A stretch of 64,000 nt of DNA from Phialocephala subalpina. Its lineage: Eukaryota; Ascomycota; Leotiomycetes; Helotiales; Mollisiaceae. Location: assembly GCA_900073065.1 (NCBI GenBank), contig FJOG01000007.1, positions 1,175,997-1,239,996 on the forward strand, given 5' to 3'. Positions 22,708-34,347 of the stretch are shown one piece after another; position 1 is the stretch's first letter; each line of letters begins with the position of its first letter. Under the pieces are notes generated by a model. It had not been told where the DNA came from. It ran no database searches and was given only the letters and a program-made list of their open reading frames with translations. The translations under genes and the position numbers were made by a program.

Positions 22708-23813
22708 ATGCCCATCCCGCTTGCTTACAAATACGAACATAACGGCAAGAGTGACTTCATTTTCCCTCGAACGCCACCAACACCACAACGATACCAGCCT
22801 CCAGTTTTTGAGAAGACAGACTTGGTGTCGAAGAAGCCAAGGAGCAAATATGTATCTTGGATGAGCGATGGACTTCGACATCATGTTATTGCGATGCTGG
22901 GAGAATTTGTGGGAACCTTGATGTTTCTTTTCTTCGCATTCGTGGCGGCCCAGACCGCGAACAATAAACCGGACACTCTCCTAAGGATCAACTTCCTCAG
23001 CGATCCGAGCCTGCTTCAACTGATATATATCAGTTTGGGATTTGGAATAAGTCTTGCAGTAAATGCCTGGATCTTCTACCGCATAAGTGGTGGCATGTTC
23101 AACCCAGCAGTAAGCCAACACTTACTGGCCCATATGCCGTGTACTAATTGAAAGTCCAGGTGACGCTTGGCCTGTGCCTAGCTGGTGTCTTTGGATGGCC
23201 CAGAGCGATGTTACTCATCGTCGTACAAGTAGGAGCTGGAATTGCTGCAGCAGTGCTCGTATCTGGTCTCTTTCCAGGGCCACTTGTTGTTCAGACCAAG
23301 CTCGGAGACGGGACGGCCGTGTACCAAGGACTCTTCATTGAGACGATACTCACAGCTGAGCTGGTCTTCACAATCTTGATGCTGGCTGTAGAAAAGCACC
23401 GAGCGTCATTCGTGGCGCCAGTCTGCATAGGATTGTCATTGTTCTTGGGTCACCTCATCGGTAAGGAAGCCCGCAACAAGGGAGGAATTCAACTGACATG
23501 ATCAGGAATCAATTTTACTGGGGCTAGCATGAACCCAGCGCGCAGTTTGGGGCCCTCTGTTGTCCTAGGAGAATTTGTCAGCTATCATTGGATCTATTGG
23601 CTCGGTCCCGCGATGGGAGCAGTACTTGCTGCGGCTTTCTACAAGCTTATGAAGTTCCTCGAATACGAGACTGCGAATTCCGGCCAGGACGATGACGGCC
23701 TCGACGTTTACCGGCTGGTGACTCCTAGACGGCGACAGAACAGCAACGACAGCATAACCTCCCTGACACCATTCGGGGCAAACGGCCCATATGGCAGATT
23801 TACAGGATCATAA
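22708..23813 (+). CDS. Aquaporin / MIP-family channel
   Basis: Three exons (22708-23109, 23160-23460, 23506-23813) give 336 residues. Both introns have clean GTAAG...AG ends. Two pore boxes are visible: GGMFNPAVTLG, spliced between NPA and V, and GASMNPARSLGP, with the Arg expected of the ar/R filter directly after the second NPA. Six membrane segments with two half-helices are consistent with MIP channels. Canonical NPA boxes, without the extended loops of glycerol facilitators, favour a water-channel-type fungal aquaporin. It has ~65 hydrophilic N-terminal residues and a 55-residue C-terminal tail rich in Arg and Ser. An upstream 5' exon cannot be excluded because an AG immediately precedes the ATG. 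Confidence 0.87.
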
Positions 23814-25214
23814 GGGTAGTGATTTTTGCGAGTATGAAACTAGCGTTTTAGTTTTAGGAAGGAGATATCACGTCACGATGTTATGGAGTTTGAAAGTAAT
23901 ATGAAATCAACAGAGTAATACACCAGCCGAGTAACAGATAGGCGATTAGAGAACAATAACATAAAACGCCACGTTCTACAGTACTTACTCATCTCCGTGA
24001 ACTTGGGCTGAGTAGGATCCAAATTTTCGATCGGGAATCACGCATTACTCGGATCAGAGCAGGAGTCGAGACGCCTTTACGAGGTTATAATTCACCACCA
24101 CTCGGTGGTTGTTCGCAGAAAGCGTTTCTATCTCCATTACTTCATATCCTACACCCAATATTCTTGAGTTGGGTACTGTCGACATCCACTAAAATGCAAA
24201 TCTACAAAGCGTACTGTACAAGGCAGCACCAAAGACGCTCAATAAAATCAAGAAATTCTCGGCGACATAGGATGCAAATGAGAATGCTGCGGCGAGCTAT
24301 CACAGTATCCTCAGCAGAGACAAAACAATGGCAACCAATACTACCAACCTCAAAACATGAACCAGCAAGCGTGGCAACAATAACTGTATGGGGGACAACA
24401 AGCGTACCGCCAACAACCAAAAGGAAAGAAAAATCAACAACAGCAATGTGCTCCAAAAGTAAGAACTCAAACTTGATAGCATAGACCATTACTGATGATG
24501 CGTGCCCTTAGTGTAGACATCTCAACTCATCATCTATCAAGCAATGTGAGAAATGTTTCCATCCTCGGTTCAAGACATGCGAAAGGAAAATTGAGCACTC
24601 TGATCCCAGAGAAGTGCTCATGAAATTCAAGAAGTGAGTCGCTCGCGCGGAATTCAAAGGAACGAAGAAGGCACGAATGTTAGTTTCTTTTGCTATCCGA
24701 AGGAAGGAACTTTGGATGTTAGAATAGTTCAAAGGAGATCAACGACTTGAAAGTCTCAGAAAGTAGAAGTGGGGATGGACCAACTTTGGCATTGTTAGGA
24801 TGCTGGCAGATGCCCTTCCACAATATGTAGCGCCACAGCAGCGTTTTCGGCTCGTTCAGCATGGTCTTAGAATTATCACAACCCTCGCAATGGCGTAATA
24901 CTTGCGGGCTCGTTACCTCTTCGCAGGGGCGCATGCTATGTGCTATTGCCTCTGTGTTGTGCCTGGACTTGCCCTTCGATACGCGTCCATTTGTTGACTC
25001 TCCACTGCTGATGATAGAAAACAAGACTTGTTGAGATACCAGAATGATTGGAGGAAGGCTGGAAGAGAAGGGGCGAGGTTGACGAAGATCGTGAAGTCCC
25101 ACGTGACCTGGTGGATCCTTTCGACCCCCGCGTTCATCGCCCCAGACTTCAGTCAATAAATTCTTCAGCCCAGACATCCTACATCGAAGATTAACTGACC
25201 ATCATTATGTATCA
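23814..25214. other. Intergenic, 1.4 kb, with a possible relic
   Basis: Apart from the Q/N-rich frame listed separately there is no supported gene. A minus-strand open frame starts at ATG 25177, only 37 bp from the divergent FPGS start, and has no recognisable domain. Confidence 0.35.
24190..24640 (+). pseudogene. Possible relic of a Q/N-rich protein with a Cys motif
   Basis: One plus-strand frame from about 24287 reads a Q/N/Y-rich segment (QYPQQRQNNGNQYYQPQNMN, then QQAWQQ). It meets a TAA in a CAACAATAACTG context where CAA (Gln) would continue the pattern, then resumes LYGGQQAYRQQPKGKK and QQQQCAPK before GTAAGA. After a possible intron, one frame reads QCEKCFHPRFKTCERK, a Cys-x2-Cys...Cys arrangement. 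The single C-to-T type stop and lack of a good start suggest a broken gene, but the low-complexity composition can also arise by chance. I do not recognise the family. Confidence 0.25.
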
Positions 25215-26942
25215 ATGTCGGCTTTCTATCGCCTCACCTCAACTCTCCGCCATGCCACCATTGCCAGCAGTCGTCCTCCCATCTTTGCCATCTTTCAATC
25301 CAGCTTCTCAACAACAGGCACGCGCCGCTCTGCAGGTCGATCCTATGCAGACGCGGTGGCCCTCCTCGAAAAGCTACAATCGAACCGGGAAGTCGTGTCT
25401 GCCATCTCGAATACTTCCCATGACATGAACCTCGATGCGACACCCGAAATGCAGGCTTGGACGCGCAAAGCGGGCTACGATGTACAAGACTTCGCGAAGC
25501 ATGGCTTGAAGTGCATACATGTCGCAGGGACGAAAGGGAAAGGCAGTGTATGTGCCATGACAGAGAGCATACTACTGCAATATCGAGTGAGGGTTGGTGT
25601 GGGCGAAAGCTTGGGAAAGATTGGGCTTTATACATCACCGCATCTCGTCCATATCCGCGAGAGAATACGTATCGACGGATCGCCGATCTCAGAACCAGTG
25701 TTTGCCAAATACTTCTTCGAGCTCTGGGACAGATTCTCGAATGCCGCTGCATTGGAGTCGGACATTGACATTGACCCTCTTTCTCCTGATACGAAACCTG
25801 CATATTTCCGCTACCTCACGCTTTTGGCTTTCCATACATTTATAAGAGAGAGAGTCGAGACTGTAATTGTCGAATGTGGGATTGGTGGGGAATATGATAG
25901 CACGAACATCCTACCTGCTGCGGTAGTGACCACAACGGGCATTACCACCCTCGGAATCGACCACGCAGGAATGTTGGGAGAAACCATCGAGGATATCGCA
26001 TGGCATAAAGCAGGAATCATGAAAACAGACATACCAGCATTCACAACGAGACAGTCACCGGAGGCACTAGCAGTCCTGAATACGAGAGCCGTTGAAAAGG
26101 GTGCCTACCTCTGTGTAGTCGATAGACTTCCAGTCCTCGATGACGAGATTATCAAGTTGGGTCTAGATGGAGATTTTCAGAGAGACAACGCGAGCTTGGC
26201 TATTGTACTTGCAGCAGCACATTTGAGGACTATGGGAGTATCAGACGGGGTCACAGATCTAGGAGCGTTAGCTACATCCTTTGAAGGTCTCCCAGAAGAA
26301 TTCATCACAGGCCTCGAAACAGCCACATGGCCAGGCAGATGCCAATTCATCAAGGACGGTAACACAGAATGGTTCATTGACGGCGCCCATACAAAAGACA
26401 GCCTCGTAGCCGCAGCTGCGTGGTACACTAGCAAGCTCTACGATGCAATGCGCTCAGACCAGCCGCCCACAGCTACAATGCTCATCTTCAATCAACAAGA
26501 TCGCGACTCCCAAACTTTACTGAGAGGATTGCTGACCTCCCTTTTCAACGAGCGAATTGCACCTCGGAGGGTTCGTATGTTGGGCAACTACATCTCCCCT
26601 CGTACCGGAATGGAAAGGCAATGGCCACACCTTAGAGTCATCCAGCTGTTTACCTATGCTGCATTTTGTACTAATCAGCCTTTCAAGTCGGCAGTCGAAG
26701 GTAGCGTCGACACCAAGGCCCAGACGGCGTTAGCAAATTTGTATAGCTCGATAGATGAGAATCAGCTGCATATGGTGTATGAGAGCGTTGAGGAGGCTGT
26801 CGATCTAGCGCACAAGATCTCTGAGGGCGATGAGAGAGTCTTGGTGTTTGTTACAGGTAGCCTGTATCTGGTTGGCAGTGTGCTGAAGGTTCTGGAAAAG
26901 AAGGGAATCGATACCACAATGAGGTATCAATCTTCTGCTTAA
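25215..26942 (+). CDS. Folylpolyglutamate synthase
   Basis: Intronless, 575 residues. The first ~45 residues are Ser/Arg/Thr-rich without acidic residues, consistent with a mitochondrial presequence, followed by SYADAVALLEKLQSN. The ATP-binding loop reads HVAGTKGKGSVCAM; GLYTSPHLVHIRERIRIDG follows, then the Mur-ligase-type GIGGEYDSTN, LGIDHAGMLG and HKAGIMK segments and the C-terminal FIDGAHTKDSL. These are the diagnostic FPGS/FolC motifs. The enzyme adds glutamate to folates with ATP, retaining them in cytosol and mitochondria and supporting methionine and one-carbon metabolism (yeast Met7). A second FPGS-type gene lies 0.9 kb downstream in convergent orientation. Confidence 0.93.
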   Translation: MSAFYRLTSTLRHATIASSRPPIFAIFQSSFSTTGTRRSAGRSYADAVALLEKLQSNREVVSAISNTSHDMNLDATPEMQAWTRKAGYDVQDFAKHGLKCIHVAGTKGKGSVCAMTESILLQYRVRVGVGESLGKIGLYTSPHLVHIRERIRIDGSPISEPVFAKYFFELWDRFSNAAALESDIDIDPLSPDTKPAYFRYLTLLAFHTFIRERVETVIVECGIGGEYDSTNILPAAVVTTTGITTLGIDHAGMLGETIEDIAWHKAGIMKTDIPAFTTRQSPEALAVLNTRAVEKGAYLCVVDRLPVLDDEIIKLGLDGDFQRDNASLAIVLAAAHLRTMGVSDGVTDLGALATSFEGLPEEFITGLETATWPGRCQFIKDGNTEWFIDGAHTKDSLVAAAAWYTSKLYDAMRSDQPPTATMLIFNQQDRDSQTLLRGLLTSLFNERIAPRRVRMLGNYISPRTGMERQWPHLRVIQLFTYAAFCTNQPFKSAVEGSVDTKAQTALANLYSSIDENQLHMVYESVEEAVDLAHKISEGDERVLVFVTGSLYLVGSVLKVLEKKGIDTTMRYQSSA

Positions 26943-27865
26943 TGCTGGCTGGCGTTGTACCAAATGTCTTGCAGTAGAAAGTAGTCGGTGCGAGGAGATG
27001 GGTCGCTGTATATTTGAGCTGTTCTTGTTTTTGTTTCTGCCTAGTTATGATACCCACTGATTTTCGTACTGGAAACGCATACTTTTTCGTCTGTATACCC
27101 ATATACGATACATTGACACACGACTATTGCAACGAGTGCCATGTAGTTTTCAACTACATCTCTCTCTCCTCTGAGTCTCCCAAATTCACATCAGCCCCCA
27201 TTTCTACCCCACCACACGTGACCCCCTTTTCAACCAATCATCAAACCCCAAATCCATTTTGTTGCACATCGCATTTTGAGCATCTGCTGAGCATATGCCT
27301 TATTTCGTCTCTCCCTTACATACGTTTTAACCCAATTGTGGTAACTCTGATAGGTCTTGACCGTATTTGAGGTGAGCGAGCCTCGGTTGGACCAAGCTAT
27401 TACAAATCTCATTCGGATTCTCGCTTCTTTGGACTCAGGCGGGTTAGGGGTGAGAGGAAATATGGCTGAGGGTTGAGAAATTGGGAGGTGTTCGTGGTGC
27501 AGAGTAGGCCCGGGAGAGATGAAGAAAGTGTTCTTAGGAGGGGTGGGAGAGATGGGGTCATTGGTGGATGACGAAGGTGTCGTTTGTAAATTTATCTACA
27601 AATGAATTGATTTCGTTGCACATTGCACTCTTCACTTCTAGATTAATCTAACAATAAATGAAGCCACCTTGTTACACCAGCTTGAACAATGTCACTCGGG
27701 CCACTCAAAATTCGTTGAAGTCATTCTCAATGTGTAAGTCTTGGAAGCGACATTCTGTCTGAGGGTGTCAATGCCAGCTCAAAGTCGGACATTCAATGGG
27801 TATCATATTACATTCCATATCTGGACAACTCCCACGTCATTGCCCGGAGTAAATGTACACCGTAT
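26943..27865. other. Intergenic between convergent FPGS-type genes
   Basis: About 920 bp between the two stop codons. No gene or repeat is supported. It is unusually long for a convergent 3'-3' interval in this window (compare 70 bp at 12.9 kb). Confidence 0.35.
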
Positions 27866-29742
27866 TTACAATGCATCGATGCCGCCTTCTAACATGCCTA
27901 ATGCTCTGCCTACGAGGTGTATGCTTCCGGTGATGAAGACGCGGGCTTTTTGCCGTTCCCCAGCGATTTCTTGCCCAGCCTCGGAATTGTCATGTGTCTC
28001 TATTCTCTTAACATATTCGAATGCTTCTTCAAGACTGTGGAGGACGGTGATAGTTGTTTCCTGAGACGAGTCAAGCTCTCGCCATCTGTCGGCGAACTTT
28101 TGCTGAACTGTCAGGCTTGCGACAGCTTCGAGGTCAGTTTGGAAATTGACGTGATCTATGTGTATGTCAGCACATGACCTGTAAGCAAACAGGCATTGCT
28201 CACCTTTTCGCGTGCTCGAAGCAGGCGGCACAGAGGGACAAAAGATCACATGGTCGAACTTCGATCGTCCTTTAGTGGAGGCAAAGAGATCTTCCATGAG
28301 CTCCATCGATTCCCGATGTCCTTGTTGGTTGAAGATAAGAACCCGTGGCTCAGGCCTGGATAAAGGTTAGCAGTGCTCATCAACGTCGGATGGGAAGACT
28401 CACTTATCGGCTACCTTATCGCAGAACCATTTCGAGGCAATTACTATACTGTCAGCTGTATGGGCTCCGTCCAGGTACCAGGTGACGTTGCCATCGATCT
28501 TGGTCTCACATCTCCCTCGTGACACGACTTGCTCGAGACCACGCACAATCTTCTCTGGCAAGGGCACGATTTCTTTTGATAAGCCGTCTTCTGGCCGTGG
28601 GAAGACTCGTCGTTTGGGATTCAACTTGATGAGGGCATATTTCGATAATGCAATGGCAAGGCTAGCGTTTTGTCTTTGAAAAGGCTCATTTGGCCGAATT
28701 TTAACACCCTGCAAGAGGGGATTTTCCTCGACGATGCGGAAGCCACCAACCTTAATTGAGTGAGCTCTCTTGGAAAGCACAGCCATGGCTGCCGGAGGCT
28801 GCTGGACTGTGTATGCCTGCACGAATTTCTTGAAAATACCTGCCTTGTGCCAGGCTATCTCTTCAACTGAGTTCCCCAAGTGAAAGGTATGATCGATTCC
28901 AAGGGCAGATATGCCGGTGACAAGAGGCCTTTCGACAACATTTGTTGCATCGTACTCTCCACCCATGCCAGTCTCATATATCGCAACATCAACCGACTCT
29001 GACAAGAAGACGTGGAAGCTCATCAGAGTGAGGAAGCGAAAATAGACGGGTTTTGGAAACACCGAGTCGTTTTCCAACTCGCTCGGAACACATAATTTGT
29101 CCCAGACTTGGAAGAAATACTTCGTGAAAAGTTCTTCCGAGATAGGAGCTGAGTTTAACCGGATTCGTTCCCGGACAGAGATGAGGTGAGGCGAGGTATA
29201 GAGGCCAATGCTTCGGGGTCTTGCTGGAGGTAAAGTTCGAGTTCTAGTTGGGTCATTGGAAGGTACAGATAATGCCCAGCTCTGATATTGCGCCAGGATT
29301 GATTCGACGTAGGCACAGACTGTCCCTTTGCCCTTTGTTCCGGCAACATGGATGACGTTTAACTTGTTTAAGTCTTTTCCCTACACACAATTAAGCTCCA
29401 TCTTGAAGAAATGGTGAGCGGGGGTGAGAGGTACCGTATAACCAAGGCGGGAGAGACAAGTTTTGGTGTGTTGGAGATCCTCTGCCCCGCGTTTGATACC
29501 GCTGTCCCATTGTCTCTTGAGCTCTGCGTATGGGGTCTGGAGCGTATTGAGGAGGTTGATAGCGTCCTGGGAACGGTTAGTGACTTACTGAGCGAAAAGG
29601 GAGGTGTTCAACTAACATCGTAGGTTCTGTTTGTGGCGTCAGAATAACATCTTCGGGTCAGAAGAGCATGGTTTCGGCAGAGCTTTGCATGGGGCGAAGT
29701 ACTTGCTACCCTTGAGAAGGTGCAATACAATGTGAGACGCAT
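27866..29742 (-). CDS. Second folylpolyglutamate synthase-type ligase
   Basis: Five exons: 29617-29742, 29435-29566, 28404-29380, 28204-28355 and 27866-28155, giving 558 residues. The first exon encodes 42 residues starting MRLTLYCTFSRVAST, rich in Arg/Ser/Cys and lacking acids, a plausible mitochondrial presequence. The reading then runs RTYD/DAINLLNTLQTPYA, HVAGTKGKGTVCAY, GLYTSPHLISVRERIRL, GMGGEYDATN, LGIDHTFHLGN, HKAGIFK and YLDGAHTADSI. All core FPGS motifs are intact, so this looks functional. It differs from its neighbour in being intron-rich and in the sequence between motifs, arguing for an old duplication. An alternative is a dihydrofolate/folylpolyglutamate synthase of the Fol3 type; the start with a leader and length favour FPGS. 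Confidence 0.85.
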
Positions 29743-30131
29743 GCTAGCATCTTATGATAGAGGGTGTAGAGGCAAGTGCAACCAGTAGGGCGAGACGAAA
29801 GAGGTCTGCAGGTGGGTCGTTGTCGCATAGTCACGTGTTAGGCGGGAAGAAATCTCTTTTCAGTTTCAATTCACATCGGATTTTCCATCTCTCCTCTCGG
29901 CACCGAAACATGGACAATCGCCATATAATATGACGAAAACTTGCTTCAATCTGACAAATATCGACCCCCGTCCAAGCGGATGCCCACAATTACTCCCCTG
30001 CGAGCCTATGGAATGGCTGGACCCGATCGACGTGCCGTAGGTGGGGGAGCAGTGGATCAAAGAGGCGTTGCAGCCAAATTTTATCAAAACGACAAGATGT
30101 CTCTTTCTTTGCCTCTCCATGCTCACTAAGG
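29743..30131. promoter_or_regulatory. Divergent intergenic region, FPGS-type gene / MFS transporter
   Basis: About 390 bp shared upstream region. A TCACGTG-containing site occurs near 29832. No TATA box was recognised. Confidence 0.35.
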
Positions 30132-32029
30132 ATGGCCACTGAGAAGTCAAGAGAGAGCAATACGTCCATTGCGGTCGCTGATGCCAGTGCCAATGTTCCC
30201 ACGACATTGTTTATACCCGTCAAGTCAGGAGCAGAGGATTTGCCTCCACTTTCCGTAAGGGATTCAAGGGGGAGTGTTTTGCAAGAGCCAACAATACGCC
30301 AAGTAGCACCTTTGGTTTTGATATTGACAGGGGCTTCATTTATCAATGTAAGTTAAGCTACCTTGATTCAATATCGAAATGCTAATGGACATAGACAACC
30401 TCTGTACAATCTGTTGTCATTATTCTTCCTAGCATTACCCGTGATCTCAATATTCCTGAGACTCGACAAGAATGGGTTGTCTCGGCGTATGCGTTGACTT
30501 CTGCAGCATTTCTGCTTCTCTGTGGGAAGCTCGCCGATGTGTACGGGAAGAGGTTGCTATTCATCCTGGGGTGCTTTTGGCTTACCGCCACAACGCTGGG
30601 AGCAGCTTTCTCTCCAAATGAGATCTGTATGTTCACTATGAGAGCTTTGCAAGGCTTGGTATGTTTCGATCTTCAAAGCTCCATGGTCCCAATTTCTTGC
30701 TCATTCAAATAGGGCGCAGCTTTGACGGTTCCGACTGCGATTGGAATCATCGGCTATACGATTCCCCCTGGGCGGATCAAGAACTACAGTTTTGCTTTCT
30801 ACACAGGTGGCGCCCCAACCGGGCAAGTGCTAGGCAACTTGTTGGTATGTGTTCAAATCATCTCCTCTAATCAACGTACTGACAACCTTAGGGTGGTATT
30901 ATTTCTGAGTGGGCAAATTGGAAAGTAGTATTCTTCGTCATTGCTGGAGCAGCAGGCTTTGTTGGCTTTCTTGCGATCTTCCTCGTCCCAAAGGAGCCGC
31001 CGAGTACCGGTTCATCAGGGGACCATCCTCGTGCGTCAGGAATTGACTGGCCTGGAGTGTCTTTGTTCACATCTGGATGTCTTCTGTTGCTGATCGCGCT
31101 TTCCGAAGGCGTGGCTCGAAGTTGGAAGACGCCATTTGTCATCGCAATCCTTATCTTATCAATCTTACTGCTGGCGCTGTTCGTATACTGGCAGCATTAT
31201 CTCGAGTCGCAGTCACGGGAACCATTGATGCGTGTGTCGACATTCAAGACTGGTCGTTTCTCGGCTGCAATGGTCATTATTTTCTTCTTTTCCGCCGGCT
31301 TCACGAATTTCCTAGTTTACTCGACCTATTAGTAAGATCAACTAGCCTCTTGTCTCACGACTCTTGCTAACAGGTTACCAGTTATCAAGACTATCAACTG
31401 CTGTCACCGATTGAGACAACGTTGAGGTACATTCCGCTCGGTGTATGTGGCAGTGAGTTTGACAGAACCTCCAAGTTTTCCCGTCCTAATACAGCATAGT
31501 ATTATCCACTATGTGCTCAGGCTACCTCATGGACCGAGTACGAGGCAATTACATTCTCATATTCGGATTGGGATCGGCTCTCATTGCGAACGTCCTCTTC
31601 GCTGTTCCCATACCACCGTCTATGACCTACTGGGCCTACGGTTTCCCAGCTATGTGTCTGGCAGCGTTCGGAGCCGATACAACTTACCCTTGCCTTGGTC
31701 TCTTCACAACACAATCCCTGCCCAGGAAGGACCAAGGAGTCGCTGGTGCAATGTTCCAGACAATTGCTGGTCTCGGACGAGCTATGTTCTTGCCAATTAC
31801 GGCCGCGATCCAAGCAGAGGTCCAATCCAAATACGCAAACAGGAAGAGAGATGCTAGCTACGCATACTTAGAGGGGCTACGATCTGTTGAGTGGTTCTGT
31901 GTTGCATGCATGGCGATATCTCTACTTTTAGTCGTGTTTGGCCTGCGAAATATTGGAAAGATTGGCCTACTGAAAAAGCTTGGAAATGTGCAGTCAGCAG
32001 TCAAAGAGAAGGATGAAGAAACGTCATAG
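30132..32029 (+). CDS. MFS transporter, DHA2-type (14 TM)
   Basis: Six exons: 30132-30347, 30395-30658, 30713-30844, 30892-31331, 31382-31452 and 31500-32029, giving 550 residues. Introns are 47-55 bp and phases are consistent. About 55 polar residues precede the first membrane segment. Signatures: TTSVQSVVIILPSITRDL (after TM1), WVVSAYALTSAAFLLLCGKL, ADVYGKR (motif A), MRALQGLGAALTVPTAIG (spliced) and ISEWANWKVVFFV. TM count and sequence fit DHA2 or related polyspecific exporters of the plasma membrane. Cargo is unknown. It lies 5' of an oleate-hydratase-family gene and a transcription-factor-domain gene on the same strand, which suggests but does not show a shared pathway. Confidence 0.87.
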
Positions 32030-32513
32030 CTCTTTGCCACACGAGGAATGGAGCTCGACCTCAGATCAGTTCGACTCGACATGACCGCAGGCACGTGACT
32101 GGTATCGTTCACTTGTCCATTGCAAGTTGACTCATCGAGCAGATTGCTATTTCGAACACGTCGTGAACCGTGACCAGTAAGTGCGCCTTGCTATTTTGTC
32201 TTCGGCATGATTTCTTCATTTTCTGTCGTGCCGACCTGATGAAAAAGCACGTGAAGTGGGGTGCAATCACAAGCCGGCCCTCAGAATTTCTCCGCCGAGT
32301 TTCGAGAATTGTATCTGGAGAAGTTTTTCTTTGCTTGTGTGACAGTTTCATCTCATGCTTGCCCGGGAAAGCCGCTCAGGATTCAATCATGACGGATTGT
32401 CATACGATGGCCAACAACACGTGGTTAACGGATAGCTGCAACTTGATATCTCATGATGGCATGCACGCCCATAGTGATCACCATATCTTCCCAAATATTT
32501 ACCATATAACATC
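32030..32513. promoter_or_regulatory. Intergenic, MFS transporter to oleate-hydratase-family gene
   Basis: About 480 bp of upstream region for the next gene. GCACGTGA sites occur near 32091 (as GGCACGTGAC) and 32248 (as AGCACGTGAA), that is, two CACGTG E-box cores about 160 bp apart. Such cores are bound by bHLH factors; a role here is inference. Confidence 0.35.
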
Positions 32514-32588
32514 ATGAATCCTCTCCCAGTACTCCTCTACACAAAATCTCCAGATACAGTTGTCACAAACTCAAATCCACCTCACAAA

Positions 32589-34347
32589 ATGCCGCACGCA
32601 CACAACACATCTGACCATTCCGCCAGGAAGCCAGAGGAAACAAACGCATATCTAGTCGGAGGAGGTATTGCATCTCTTGCAGCTGCTGTACACCTCATCC
32701 AAGATGCTCACGTCCCTGCTTCCCAGATCCATATCTTGGAATCCGGCCCTGTTCCAGGCGGATCGATGGATGGAGCGGGAACAGCAGAGAAAGGTTATGT
32801 CCTTCGAGGTGGCCGGATGCTCAACTTCAGCTATCTTTGCACTTACGAGCTCCTCAAAAAGGTCCCTTCCTTGACAGATCCGAAGAAGAGCGTCAAGCAA
32901 GAAATCGATGAGTTCAATGCGGTACCAGAAAACAAAACTAATGCGCATGCGAGACTGGTTGCGAAGGGGGAGAAAGGTCCGGAAATCTTGAATGTGAAAC
33001 ATATGGGATTGAATACACAGGAGAGAGAAGGTTTGTTGAGAGTTGTGGCGGAGAGTGAGAAGAGTCTGGGGACGAAGAGGATTGATGAGTGTTTTACGAA
33101 GGAGTTCTTTGAGACGAAGTTTTGGTATATGTGGGATACGATGTAAGTCCAACTCTTAATTTCCCGGAGCTATGGAGACTGACAGAAATCAGGTTTGCGT
33201 TCGAGCCATGGCACAGCGCTGTGGAATTCAGGCGTTATCTTCACAGATTCATCCATGAGTTTCCCCGCATCAACACCCTTGCTGGTGTAGACCGTACACC
33301 ATACAACCAATATGACTCCATCATCCTCCCAATTAAGACCTATCTCGAAGCTCAAGGCGTTGAGTTCCACTACGGTAAGCCGAACCCCCTCCCCTCTTCC
33401 CAAAACCACGGCTAACAGACCTAGACACAAAAGTGAACTCCGTTTCCTTCGCTCCTGCCTCAACAATCACCGTCATCGAAATCCACTACGTCTCCAAAGG
33501 TGGCGCGACCGGTATAATTCACGTCCAGCCCCACGACCTCGTTCTCATAACCCTTGGTTCCATGACCGCATGCTCCAGTCTCGGCACCAACACCACGCCG
33601 CCGGCCCCTCAACCCGATCTCGAAACCCGCGCAAAGGACGGCTCCTGGGGTCTCTGGGCCTCGTTGGCAAACCCCGTCATCAATCCCCATTTCTCCCATT
33701 TCGGAAACCCAGCGAACTTCTATACGAGAGGTCCGGAGAGTGCGTGGCAGAGTTTTACTGTTACGTTGAAGAATCCGGAGTTCTTTCAGAAGATTGAGGG
33801 GTGGAGTGGGAATAAGGCTGGGACGGGAGCGCTGACTACGTTTAAGGATAGTGAGTGGTTGATGAGTATCGTTGTTCCGCATCAGCCGCATTTCCTCAAT
33901 CAGTCGGAAGGGACGCAAGTCTTTTGGGGATATGGATTGTTCCCCTTCAAGAACGGCAACTTTGTCAATAAGCCGATGGCGGAGTGTTCTGGGGAGGAGA
34001 TCCTGAAGGAATTACTGGGACATTTGAACTTCCCTGAACATCCGACGCTGGAGAACGCCATCACGATTCCGTGTATGCTGCCGTACATCACATCCCAATT
34101 CCTCACAAGGAAATACGAGGATAGGCCAAAGGTCATTCCTCACGGCAGCACAAATCTGGGATTGTTAGGACAATTTGTCGAGATTCCACAAGACACTGTC
34201 TTCACTGTGGAATACAGCGTTAGAGCAGCTCAAATGGCAGTCAAGGAGTTGATGGGGCTTGGGAAGGAGATGAAGATCCCTGATATTTACAAGGGAGAAC
34301 ATAATGTGAAGGTGTTGGTGGATGCTCTAAGGAAGTTAATGAGCTAA
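32589..34347 (+). CDS. Oleate hydratase / MCRA-family FAD protein
   Basis: Three exons: to 33142, 33193-33374 and 33425-34347. I use ATG 32589 (552 residues); an in-frame ATG at 32514 would add 25 residues. Seen: the FAD dinucleotide motif AYLVGGGIASLAAAVHLI, ILESGPVPGGSMDGAG, the loop GYVLRGGRMLNFSYLCTYEL, FAFEPWHSAVEFRRYLHRF across intron 1, LITLGSMTACSSLGTN, GPESAWQSF and a conserved C-terminus with QFVEIPQDTVFTVEYSVRAA. This is the oleate hydratase (myosin-cross-reactive antigen) family, which adds water to the cis-9 double bond of fatty acids using FAD as a structural cofactor. The loop position that is Glu in well-studied bacterial enzymes is Met here, so the reaction is not certain. 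No signal peptide. Confidence 0.88.

Noticed and set aside
24719..25177. Minus-strand 152-codon frame with ATG 37 bp from the FPGS start
   Set aside because: Too close to a divergent start for an independent promoter and no domain recognised; may be antisense.
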